Below are positions 1 to 10,813 of a DNA stretch of 57,698 nt, piece by piece (the first letter of the stretch is position 1; the number at the start of each line of letters is the position of its first letter). Location of the stretch: positions 1-57,698 of the forward strand of contig NZ_PNOR01000029.1 of NCBI RefSeq assembly GCF_002869765.1, read 5' to 3'. The translations under genes and the position numbers were made by a program. A model generated the notes under the pieces. It did not search any database. It was not told the DNA's origin and was given only the letters and a program-made list of their open reading frames with translations. The stretch is from Deinococcus planocerae (GTDB lineage: Bacteria > Deinococcota > Deinococci > Deinococcales > Deinococcaceae).

Positions 1-105
1 AGGAGGGGGGCCTGCGCGGGTGGCGGGCCCCTCCTCCGTTCGGTGGCCTCACCCCGGTGTGAGGCTGCGGGCTCCCCGGCCCAAGCGCGGAGGCGCGCCC
101 CCTCC

Positions 106-717
106 TCACGGGCCCCTTTGCAGCCCCTCGGCGGTGAGCACGCCCGCCCCCCGCTGCGACTGCGCCACCGCCAGTTGCCGGGCGGTCAGGTTGGCCTGCG
201 CGTCCGCCAGCGCGAGGCCCGCCGCGGCGTTGCGGGCCGCGAGGTACGCCTGCACCGCGTTCACGGTGGCACTCAGCCGGGCGGCGCGCAGGTCGGCCCC
301 GGCCCGCGCCAGCCCCCGCTCCGCGCCCCGCACGGCCTCCAGCGCCGGGGACCACGGCAGCACGCTCGCCGAGACCTGCGCCGTCACGGTGGTATTCAGC
401 GTCAGATCACCCGAGGAGAGGGGAACTTTCACCGCGCTCGCGTCCGCGCCGACGGTGACGTTGAGCCCCGCGCGCGCCCGGGCGCTCTCCAGGGCGAGTT
501 CGGCGGCCCGGTATTGCAGGTCCGCGCTGCGCCACCCCGGGCTCTGGCGCAGCCGGGCGAGGGTCTCTGGCAGGGTCAGCGGCGCGGCCACGCTCTGAAC
601 GGCGGGCGCCGGGGGGGAGGCGGGGGGGGGCGGCGCCGGCTGCGCGAGCGCACCCCCAAGGGCGAGGGACGCGAGCAGCAGCCAGAGGCGAGGAGTCAGG
701 AGGGGCGGGGAACGCAT
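106..717 (-). CDS. TolC-like outer-membrane efflux protein, first half only
   Basis: The 203-aa product starts with a signal peptide ([20 protein letters not shown], cleavage near AQP), then a Pro/Ala-rich linker, then one OEP (TolC-family) repeat of long Ala/Leu-rich helices ([19 protein letters not shown] near residues 45-63). TolC proteins normally have two such repeats and over 400 aa; this one stops just after the first (AEGLQRGP). I translated the two other frames over positions 1-105 and saw no TolC-like continuation, so a simple frameshift does not restore it. The ATG at 717 is chosen because GAGG sits 5 nt upstream and a signal peptide follows. It lies 96 nt downstream of a TetR gene, an arrangement typical of efflux loci, although no pump gene is visible. 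It may be a decayed gene or a genuine half-size OEP protein. Confidence 0.6.
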   Translation of the reverse strand: MRSPPLLTPRLWLLLASLALGGALAQPAPPPPASPPAPAVQSVAAPLTLPETLARLRQSPGWRSADLQYRAAELALESARARAGLNVTVGADASAVKVPLSSGDLTLNTTVTAQVSASVLPWSPALEAVRGAERGLARAGADLRAARLSATVNAVQAYLAARNAAAGLALADAQANLTARQLAVAQSQRGAGVLTAEGLQRGP

Positions 718-813
718 GCAAACCTCGGAGGACGGGAAAGGGGGAGGGTTAGTGAGTGCGAACTTGCTTACCGTGGCCGGGAACCGTACGGACCCCATAC
801 GCCGAGGAGCAGG

Positions 814-1407
<594 letters not shown>

Positions 1408-1427
1408 AAGTGAGTATCTACTTCCTT
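1408..1427 (-). promoter_or_regulatory. Candidate TetR operator
   Basis: A 20-bp imperfect palindrome, AAGTGAGTATCTACTTCCTT, in which 14 of 20 positions match the reverse complement. It directly abuts the tetR start codon and would cover the 5' end of the message. The core AGTA..TACT resembles TetR-type sites. Binding is inferred. Confidence 0.4.
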
Positions 1428-1466
1428 ACGGGCGCGCAGGTCTGTGGTGCGGGTCACACCCCGCCG

Positions 1467-2543
1467 TCAGCGCACGGGCTGGGCGGGCCGCGTCACCCGG
1501 ACCCGGACCTGCGCGCCCTCGGGGTACACCGCGCCGCCCGCGTCGTGGACGAGGAGTTCCTGGCCCCCCAGCCGCACGGTGTAGGTCACGTCGTGGCCCT
1601 TGTACTCGCGGGCGAGGATGGTGACGGGCGTGCCGCTTTCTCCCTCGGGCGCGAAGGCGAGGTGTTCGGGCCGCACGCTGACGAGCACGGGGCCGTGCGC
1701 CTCCTCGGTGAGCGCGAGGGTCCCCAGGGCGGTGCGGGCGCTGGGGCCGCTCGCCGTGCCGCTCAGCAGGTTGCTGCGGCCCAGGAAGTTCGCCACGAAG
1801 GCGGTCTGCGGGCGCGCGTAGACCTCGTGGGGGGGCCCGACCTGCTCGACCTGCCCGGCCCGCATGACCAGGAGGCGGTCACTGAAGGCCAGCGCCTCTT
1901 CCTGGTCGTGGGTGACGAGGACGGCGGTGGCGCCGCTGCGGCGCAGAATCGCGCGCACCTCCTGGCGGGTCGAGTGCCGCAGCCCGGTGTCGAGGTTCGA
2001 GAAGGGCTCGTCGAGCAGCAGCAGGGCGGGCCGGGGCGCGAGCGCGCGGGCGAGCGCGACCCGCTGCTGTTGCCCGCCCGAGAGCTGGTGCGGCAGCCGC
2101 GCCTCGAAGACGGTCAGCCCCACGAGGGCGAGCGTCTCGCGGGCGCGGGCCAGCCGCTGCGCGCGGGGCAGCCCGTGCAGGCCGAACAAGACGTTGCCGA
2201 GCACCGTCAGGTGCGGAAAGAGGGCGTAGTCCTGAAAGACCAGCCCCACCCCCCGGCGTTCGGGCGGCACGAAGGGGGAGGTCACGTCGCGCCCCATGAT
2301 CCGCACGCGGCCCCCCTCGGGCGCCTCCAGCCCCGCGACGAGCCGCAGGGTGGTCGTCTTGCCGCACCCGCTGGGGCCCAGCAGCGTGACGAGTTCGCCG
2401 GCCTCCACGCGCAGGTTCAGGCCGCCCAGCACGGGGGGCAGCCCCGGCGCGTAGCGTTTCGTGAGGTCTTGCAGTTCGAGGACCGTGGCCCGCTCGGTCT
2501 TCCCGGCACCCGTCGGCGGCGGGGTCGTCGCGGCGAGCGTCAT
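1467..2543 (-). CDS. Iron(III) ABC transporter ATP-binding protein (FbpC-like)
   Basis: The 358-aa ABC ATPase has Walker A GPSGCGKTT, the Q-loop in VFQDYALFPHLTV, signature LSGGQQQRV, Walker B LLLLDEPFSNLD and switch histidine VTHDQEEAL. The C-terminal ~110 residues form a TOBE-like regulatory domain (VSVRPEHLAF). It would power uptake through the neighbouring permease at the inner face of the membrane. The ATG overlaps the permease stop (ATGA), showing translational coupling. FbpC/AfuC/FutC identity rests on the adjacent two-domain permease and FbpA-like binding protein; thiamine or phosphonate specificity is less likely. Confidence 0.88.
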   Translation of the reverse strand: MTLAATTPPPTGAGKTERATVLELQDLTKRYAPGLPPVLGGLNLRVEAGELVTLLGPSGCGKTTTLRLVAGLEAPEGGRVRIMGRDVTSPFVPPERRGVGLVFQDYALFPHLTVLGNVLFGLHGLPRAQRLARARETLALVGLTVFEARLPHQLSGGQQQRVALARALAPRPALLLLDEPFSNLDTGLRHSTRQEVRAILRRSGATAVLVTHDQEEALAFSDRLLVMRAGQVEQVGPPHEVYARPQTAFVANFLGRSNLLSGTASGPSARTALGTLALTEEAHGPVLVSVRPEHLAFAPEGESGTPVTILAREYKGHDVTYTVRLGGQELLVHDAGGAVYPEGAQVRVRVTRPAQPVR

Positions 2544-4093
2544 CTCTCCCTCCTCAGGATCAGGCCCGTCAGCAGGGCCCCGCCCGCGGCGAGGGCGAGC
2601 GCGTAGGGCGCGGCGGCGGCGTACTGCGCCTCCTCGGTGGCGGTCCACACGCCCCGCGCCAGCGTGTCGAAGCCGGTCGGCGCGAGCAGCAGGGTCAGGG
2701 GCAATTCCTTGAGCACGCTCAGGAACACGAGGGCCGCGCTCGTCAGCAGCCCGGGGCGCATGATCGGCAGCGTGACCCGCCACAGGGTCCGCCCGGGCCG
2801 GGCGCCGAGCACGCGGGCGGCCTCCTCCAGCCGGGGGGTCGCGCGGGTCAGCGCCGTGCGGATCGGCCCGACCGCCTCGGCGGCGAAGTGCAGGCTGTAC
2901 GCCACGATCAGGAGGGTGAAGGTCTGGTACAGGGGAGGCACGGCCCGCAGCACGAAGAACACCAGGGCCAGCGCGAACGCGAGGGGCGGCGTGGCGTAGC
3001 CCAGGTAGGCCACCCGCTCGGTGAGGCGCGCGGCCCGGCCCCGGTAGCGGCTCCCGATGTACGCGAGCGGAAACGCGAGGGCGGTCGTCGTGACGGCGGC
3101 GACCCCGGCGGCGCTCAGGGTGCTGCGGGCCGCGTTCCAGAGCCCCGCCAGCGCGTCCGGGTTTTGTTCCAGCCGCAGCCAGTACAGCATGGTGCCCAGC
3201 GGCACGACGAGCGCCGCCCCGCCGAGCGCCAGGACGAGGGCCCAGGCCAGGGGCGCCCAGCCGCGCAGGGGAATCCGGGCGGGCGGGCGCGTCCCCCCCG
3301 GCGACACCCGCGCGAGGAACACGCCGCGCATCAGCCTGGATTCCAGCCACAGGGTCAGCGCCGTGACCGCGAGGAGCATCAGGGCCAGCCACGCGGAGTA
3401 CACCCGGTCGTAGGCGGCGGTGTACTGCCCGTAGATCGCCGCGCTGAAGGTGGGGTAGCGCATCAGGCTGACCACGCCGAAGTCACCCAGCACGTGCAGC
3501 GTGACGAGCAGCCCGCCCGCGAGCCACGCCGGGCGCAGGTGCGGCAACGTCACGAGGCGAAACGTCTGCCCGGGCGTGCGGCCCAGCAGCCGGGAGGCGT
3601 CCTCCAGCGCGGGGTCTTGCGAGCGCAGCGCCGCGTGCAGGTTCAGGAAAAGGTACGGAAAGGTGAAGAGGGTCAGCACGCCGAGCGCCCCCCAGAAGCC
3701 GCTCGGGCCGGGCCAGCTCAGGCCCGTCAGCGCGTCGACGGCGCCGCCCGGCCCGCTCGCGGCGATCAGGGTATAGGCCCCCACGTACCCCGGAATGGCG
3801 AGGGGCAGCACCCCCAGCAGGGTCGGCACCCAGCGGGGCCGGAAGGTCGTCCGCGCCGCGAGGTAGGCGAGCGGCAGCGCCAGCGCCGTGCCCGCGGAGA
3901 GGACCCCCAGCGCGAGGAGCAGCGTGTTCCCCAGCAGCTCCAGGTTGCGCACCCGGAAGACGATCTCGCGCAGTTCCTCCCCCTGCGCTCCGAAGGCCCG
4001 CAGCACGAGGTAAGCGAGCGGCAGCAACACGCCCAGCCCGGCGAGCAGCGCGGGCAGCGTCAGGGCCAGGGGAGGGCGGCGGGGGGTCGTCAT
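2540..4093 (-). CDS. Iron(III) ABC transporter permease (FbpB-like)
   Basis: The 517-aa integral membrane protein has about 12 predicted helices in two homologous BPD_transp_1 halves. Each half carries an EAA-type loop contacting the ATPase: LEDASRLLGRTPGQTFRLV, and LEEAARVLGARPGRTLWRV. This duplicated layout is typical of FbpB/AfuB permeases. The start is the ATG at 4093 (MTTPRRPPLALTL); an upstream in-frame TTG is less likely. It lies 174 nt after the binding-protein gene and overlaps the ATPase gene by 4 nt. Confidence 0.88.
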   Translation of the reverse strand: MTTPRRPPLALTLPALLAGLGVLLPLAYLVLRAFGAQGEELREIVFRVRNLELLGNTLLLALGVLSAGTALALPLAYLAARTTFRPRWVPTLLGVLPLAIPGYVGAYTLIAASGPGGAVDALTGLSWPGPSGFWGALGVLTLFTFPYLFLNLHAALRSQDPALEDASRLLGRTPGQTFRLVTLPHLRPAWLAGGLLVTLHVLGDFGVVSLMRYPTFSAAIYGQYTAAYDRVYSAWLALMLLAVTALTLWLESRLMRGVFLARVSPGGTRPPARIPLRGWAPLAWALVLALGGAALVVPLGTMLYWLRLEQNPDALAGLWNAARSTLSAAGVAAVTTTALAFPLAYIGSRYRGRAARLTERVAYLGYATPPLAFALALVFFVLRAVPPLYQTFTLLIVAYSLHFAAEAVGPIRTALTRATPRLEEAARVLGARPGRTLWRVTLPIMRPGLLTSAALVFLSVLKELPLTLLLAPTGFDTLARGVWTATEEAQYAAAAPYALALAAGGALLTGLILRRER

Positions 4094-4267
4094 GAGGGGA
4101 AGGGGCGGCCCGGCGGGCGGCAGGGCCCACGCAGGCTGAGCCAAACTAGCAAAGCCGTTGGGTCAGGGGTGGAGGCGGGAGTCCCGGTCCCGCACCGCCG
4201 CGAAGAAGGCTTTCTTTCCTGCTTTCCTGCGGAAGGGAGCCCCTTGCGGTCGGGCGGCGACCACCCC

Positions 4268-5266
4268 CTACAGCAGCCCCGCGTCGCGCAGCAGCTTCTG
4301 CGCCCGCTCGATGTTCTTCGGCAGCGCGGCGGGATCTAAGCGGGGGCTGCGCTTGGTCACGTCGCTGTAGGGCAGCATGGTGGTGGGCTGGAGAATGTTG
4401 CCGATCACCGGGTACTCGAAGTTCACGCTCAGGAAAAACGTCTGGGCGTCCTTGCCGGCGAGCGCGTTCAGGAAGCGGGCCGCGGCGGCCTGGTTCCGGC
4501 TCGTCTTCAGGATGCCCGCGCCCGTCGCGTTCCCCAGGTTGCCGATGTCGCCCTGCCGGAAGAAGTAGGTCTCGATGGGATAGTTCAGCCGCGCCACGCG
4601 CTGGATGTAGTAGTGGTTCGTGAGCGCCACGTCGATCTCACCCGCGCGCATCGCCTCCAGCATCCCTACGTTGCTCGTCTTGTAGTCCTTGGGTTCCAGC
4701 GCCTTCATGCCTTCGATCCACCCCCGGGTCGCCGCCTCGCCGTGCCGGGCGATCATCCCCGCCAGAAAGTCCTGGAAGGAGGGGTACGCGACCGTCCACC
4801 CGATGCGGCCCTTGAGACTGGTCATCTTCGGCAGGTCCAGCACGCTGGCGGGCAACTGCTCGGGCTTGATCTTGTCCTTGTTGTACGCCAGCACCCGGAA
4901 GCGCACCGTCGTGGGCAGCCACGAGCGGTCGTCGGGCACGTAGTCGGCAGACACCTTGCGCGTCAGCGCCGGGCCGAGCCGCGTGAAGCTGCCCTCCGAG
5001 GCCAGTTCGCCGAGCGCTCCCACGCTGTTGCCCCAGTACACGTCGGCGGGGCTGCGGCTCCCCTCCTCGCGGATCGCCGCGACGAGCTGGCTGTCCGTGC
5101 CGTAGCGGACGTTCACCCGAATCCCGGTCGCGCGCTCGAACTGCTGCACGATGGGGTCCACGAAGGTCTTTGCCCGGCCCGAGTAGACCGTCAGGGTCTG
5201 ATTCGTCTGAGCGAGCGTCGTGCCCCCCAGCAGGAGAGCGGAAGTGGCAAGCAGAAAGCGTGACAT
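4268..5266 (-). CDS. Iron(III) ABC transporter substrate-binding protein (FbpA-like)
   Basis: The 332-aa protein has a signal peptide (MSRFLLATSALLLGGTTLAQ) followed by a type II periplasmic-binding fold opening with TLTVYSGRAKTFVDPIV. NHYYIQRV holds the adjacent tyrosine pair that FbpA/FutA proteins use to bind ferric iron. The start at 5266 is favoured over an upstream in-frame ATG because a good promoter places transcription initiation at or next to this ATG. It is the first gene of the fbpABC unit; the 174-nt gap before fbpB may let the binding protein be made in excess. Confidence 0.9.
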   Translation of the reverse strand: MSRFLLATSALLLGGTTLAQTNQTLTVYSGRAKTFVDPIVQQFERATGIRVNVRYGTDSQLVAAIREEGSRSPADVYWGNSVGALGELASEGSFTRLGPALTRKVSADYVPDDRSWLPTTVRFRVLAYNKDKIKPEQLPASVLDLPKMTSLKGRIGWTVAYPSFQDFLAGMIARHGEAATRGWIEGMKALEPKDYKTSNVGMLEAMRAGEIDVALTNHYYIQRVARLNYPIETYFFRQGDIGNLGNATGAGILKTSRNQAAAARFLNALAGKDAQTFFLSVNFEYPVIGNILQPTTMLPYSDVTKRSPRLDPAALPKNIERAQKLLRDAGLL

Positions 5267-5273
5267 GGCTGGA

Positions 5274-5302
5274 ATCCTAAGTAGGTTGATCGGGATTGTC
5301 AA
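5274..5302 (-). promoter_or_regulatory. Promoter of fbpA-like gene (leaderless)
   Basis: On the minus strand a consensus TTGACA (5302-5297) is followed by a 17-nt spacer and TAGGAT (5279-5274). The ATG begins 7 nt after the -10 box, so the transcript should start at or beside the start codon. This is the best sigma-70-type promoter I see in the window. I see no clear Fur or DtxR palindrome in it. Confidence 0.7.
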
Positions 5303-5368
5303 CTCAGATGTGGGGGACGGCGGGTGATGGGGTGTGCCTTCTGTCCGCGCCCACCCGCACGGCCCCGC

Positions 5369-6388
<1,020 letters not shown>

Positions 6389-6511
6389 GCGCGGTAGTAT
6401 GGCACTCCCCATACTCAAGCGCCTCAGACTGAGTACAGAACGCCGAGAAAAGCGTGTGTGGCACGGGGGAGGCCTCTTTGGAAATTCTCACATCCGCCGC
6501 TCAGCCTACGC

Positions 6512-6517
6512 TATGAT
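6512..6517 (+). promoter_or_regulatory. Possible -10 box upstream of peptide importer
   Basis: TATGAT lies 81 nt before the substrate-binding gene. No clear -35 box is visible at the usual spacing, so support is weak. Confidence 0.35.
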
Positions 6518-6597
6518 GCTCACCGTCCATCCACACAGGTGCCTCTCCTCACATCCCAGGCTGTGATGCGGCAGGCACCGAATTCTCGGGAGGCTCA

Positions 6598-8322
<1,725 letters not shown>

Positions 8323-8406
8323 CCCGCATTCCCGGCGGGCGGGACGGCCAGGTGCGGCTGTCCCCCCGCTTCGGCGTTTATCCCTCGCCCCACCGTAGAG
8401 GACCCT

Positions 8407-9429
8407 ATGCTCAACTTCATCGTCAGGCGGCTGATTCAGGTTCCGCTGGTGATGCTCGTGCTCTCGCTCTTCATCGTCGGGCTGACCCAGCTCCTGACCC
8501 CCGAGCAGCGCGCCGCCGGGTTTATCCGCAGCGATCAGCAGGCCGCCCGACTGGAACAGATCATCGAGGAACGCGGCCTGCGCGATCCCTTCGTCGTGCA
8601 GTACGGCAACTGGCTCGGCAGCACCCTGCGCGGTGACCTGGGCTTCTCGCGCGCCAGCGGCCAGGACGTGCTCCAGACGATCCGCGAGCGGCTGCCGAAC
8701 ACCGTGGAACTCACGCTGCTCACCGCGCTGCCGATCCTGCTGCTCGGCGTGTGGCTGGGCACACTGAGCGCACTACACAAAGACAAGCTGATTGATCAGG
8801 TCCTGCGTGTCCTGACTATCCTAGGCTACAGTCTGCCCAGCTTCGTCTTAGGGATCGTGCTACTCGCCGTATTCTACGGCTACTTGGGCTGGCTACCGGG
8901 AGCCGGACAGGTCAGCATCGTCAACCAATTCGCCCTCGGGGACCTGCGACGCTATACCGGGCTGCTCAGTCTCGACGCGGCGCTCAATGGGCGTTGGGAC
9001 ATCGCCTGGGATGTGCTACAGCACTTGATCCTGCCCGCAGCAACCCTGACGGTTATTAATGCTGCGACCATCGTGAAGGTGATGCGCAACAACATGCTGG
9101 AGGCGCTGACGAGCGACTACGTGCGCACGGCACGGGCCAAGGGGCTCTCCAGCCGGGTGGTGAATAACAAGCACGCCCGACGTAACGCACTGCTTACCAT
9201 CGTGACGCTGGGGGGCTTCCTGATCATCAACCTGCTCAGCGGGTCGCTGATCACCGAGTTCATCTTCGGGTACCCTGGGGTGGGCCTGTGGATGGTGGAG
9301 GCCGGGCTGCGGCTCGACATTCCCGCCGTGCTGGGCTTCGGGTTGCTGTCGGCGCTGATCGTGGTCATCGTGAGCACGGTCGTGGACATCCTGTATGGGG
9401 TCGTGGACCCCCGCGTGAGGTTCGACTGA
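8407..9429 (+). CDS. Peptide ABC transporter permease (DppB-type)
   Basis: The 340-aa protein opens with [21 protein letters not shown], typical of DppB/OppB, and has about six membrane helices. The EAA loop is [23 protein letters not shown]. It overlaps the next permease by one base (TGATG), so the two are coupled. Between about 8760 and 9200 the codon choice is more AT-tolerant (CTA, TTA) than at either end, which may reflect recombination with a homologue. It pairs with the following protein to form the membrane channel. Confidence 0.93.
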   Translation: MLNFIVRRLIQVPLVMLVLSLFIVGLTQLLTPEQRAAGFIRSDQQAARLEQIIEERGLRDPFVVQYGNWLGSTLRGDLGFSRASGQDVLQTIRERLPNTVELTLLTALPILLLGVWLGTLSALHKDKLIDQVLRVLTILGYSLPSFVLGIVLLAVFYGYLGWLPGAGQVSIVNQFALGDLRRYTGLLSLDAALNGRWDIAWDVLQHLILPAATLTVINAATIVKVMRNNMLEALTSDYVRTARAKGLSSRVVNNKHARRNALLTIVTLGGFLIINLLSGSLITEFIFGYPGVGLWMVEAGLRLDIPAVLGFGLLSALIVVIVSTVVDILYGVVDPRVRFD

Positions 9430-10439
9430 TGACGGTGACTGCCCCCCTTCCCACCCGCGAGCGCAGCCGCTGGAACCTCTTCTGGACGAGCCCCGCCATG
9501 CGCAAGCTGCGGCGCAACAAGCTCGCCGTCTCGGGACTGATCATCACGCTGCTCTTCGGCCTGGTCGCGCTGTTCGCGCCCCTGATCGCCAAGCCGAGCG
9601 GCAACTGCCTGCGCGACCTAAACATCGCTTCCCCCAACGAGGTGTACAACCCGCTGGGCGGCGCCTTCTGGCGGGCCACCCTCGCGCCGCCCGAGAGCTG
9701 CTACGCCATCGAGCGCCTGAGCTTTGCCTCGACCCCGACGCCACCCAGCCAGGAGGCCTTCTTCGGGACCTCCAACGGCTACAACATCTTCTACGGCCTA
9801 GTCTGGGGCACGCGCACGACCTTCAAGATGTCTTTCATCATCGTGGGCATCACGCTGCTCGCGGGAGTGATCATTGGAGCGCTCAGCGGATTTTACGGAG
9901 GTTGGGCAGACAACATGATCCAGCGCTTCATCGACGTGCTGTTCGCCCTACCGCCCCTGATCCTGACGGTCGTGCTGCTGACGATCCTGCGAGCCCAAAA
10001 TCCTGGCGGCAATCCTACTGGGCCGATTATTTTGGCCTTCTGTATTGCAGGCTGGGCTCCATACGCCCGCGTGGTACGCGGCGACGTGCTCAGAACCCGG
10101 CAGCTCGAATACGTGGACGCGGCCCGCTCGCTGGGGGCGCGCGACTGGCGGCTGGTGCTCAAGCACGTCGTGCCCAACAGCCTCGCCAGCGTCCTCACCC
10201 TCGCGGTGCTCGACCTCGCCACCATTCCGCTCAGCGTGGCGGCCCTCTCCTTCCTGGGTCTAGGCTTCGAGAGTGGGTACGCCGAGTGGGGCCAGCTCGT
10301 GGAGTTTGCGCGGCCCTGGCTCAAGCCCGATTACTGGTACGTGCTGGTCTTCCCGGCTCTGTTCATCGTGACCTTCAGCCTCTCATTCAACCTCTTCGGT
10401 GATGGCCTGCGCGACGCGCTCGACCCCAAGAGCCGCTGA
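9429..10439 (+). CDS. Peptide ABC transporter permease (DppC-type)
   Basis: The 336-aa permease has the DppC/OppC N-terminus ([23 protein letters not shown]), an extracytoplasmic insert near residues 55-110, and EAA motif [21 protein letters not shown]. The start is the ATG within TGATG at the end of the preceding gene. The gene ends exactly where base composition drops at the AT-rich island; no terminator of its own is visible. It forms the channel with the DppB-type protein. Confidence 0.93.
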   Translation: MTVTAPLPTRERSRWNLFWTSPAMRKLRRNKLAVSGLIITLLFGLVALFAPLIAKPSGNCLRDLNIASPNEVYNPLGGAFWRATLAPPESCYAIERLSFASTPTPPSQEAFFGTSNGYNIFYGLVWGTRTTFKMSFIIVGITLLAGVIIGALSGFYGGWADNMIQRFIDVLFALPPLILTVVLLTILRAQNPGGNPTGPIILAFCIAGWAPYARVVRGDVLRTRQLEYVDAARSLGARDWRLVLKHVVPNSLASVLTLAVLDLATIPLSVAALSFLGLGFESGYAEWGQLVEFARPWLKPDYWYVLVFPALFIVTFSLSFNLFGDGLRDALDPKSR

Positions 10440-10592
10440 TTCTGCTAGTAGAGAATGTGTTATGGACGTATTCTGGCCTTTAAGCGTTACTTTGACGAAA
10501 ATATATTTGGTTCCTGTTGTTCGGCGGTTGATTACCCTGTTTACAAGAGAGCAAGCGTGAGGTAGGATTGCCCTGTCCAACCAGAGGATGGT

Positions 10593-10616
10593 CTAATTGT
10601 CTTAATTGACAACTAG
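10593..10616 (+). promoter_or_regulatory. Inverted-repeat operator over the -35 region of the peptide gene
   Basis: A 24-bp inverted repeat with half-sites CTAATTGTC and GACAACTAG (8 of 9 pairs match) around a TTAATT centre. It contains the TTGACA -35 element at 10606-10611, so a protein bound here would block transcription. No regulator gene is visible in the island, so the regulator would be encoded elsewhere. Confidence 0.5.
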
Positions 10617-10633
10617 GGGTCCTCAATTATTGG
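10606..10633 (+). promoter_or_regulatory. Promoter of the precursor peptide gene
   Basis: TTGACA (10606-10611), 16-nt spacer, TATTGG (10628-10633). Predicted initiation near 10640 gives a very short leader that just includes the GGAGG at 10642-10646. The -10 element is imperfect. Confidence 0.5.
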
Positions 10634-10651
10634 TGGACTTTGGAGGAAAGT

Positions 10652-10768
10652 GTGAACAAGCAACAAGTTAAGGGCAGCAAGAAGAAGGTTAAGCTTTCAG
10701 TCGTGAAGGCTGAAGCCGTTCGTCTCACCATGATGGATGGCGATCCTACTGGTGGAATCAGGTCCTAG
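10652..10768 (+). CDS. Candidate RiPP precursor peptide (38 aa)
   Basis: GTG start with GGAGG 5 nt upstream; stop TAG. The peptide begins MNKQQVKGSKKKVKLSVVKA, a lysine-rich leader-like half without Cys, and ends MMDGDPTGGIRS. It has no signal peptide and no membrane segment. Several things mark it as a real gene: a strong ribosome-binding site, a promoter with an operator-like repeat, an intrinsic terminator 15 nt after the stop, and a following gene encoding a ThiF/E1-PqqD-M50 fusion that fits peptide binding, activation and cleavage. The C-terminal Thr-Gly-Gly followed by a three-residue tail resembles ubiquitin-like or ThiS/MoaD tails that E1-type enzymes activate after trimming. I recognise no known precursor family. 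The modification is unknown. Confidence 0.72.
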   Translation: MNKQQVKGSKKKVKLSVVKAEAVRLTMMDGDPTGGIRS

Positions 10769-10783
10769 GCGCAATATTCTTGC

Positions 10784-10812
10784 ATGCCGATCTCAGACAG
10801 ATCGGCATTTTT
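10784..10812 (+). terminator. Intrinsic terminator between peptide and enzyme genes
   Basis: A perfect 10-bp stem (ATGCCGATCT / AGATCGGCAT, 10784-10793 and 10799-10808) with a 5-nt loop, followed by TTTT. Placed right after the precursor gene, it would let most transcripts end there and some read through, giving more peptide than enzyme, as is common in RiPP operons. Confidence 0.75.
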
Positions 10813-10813
10813 A

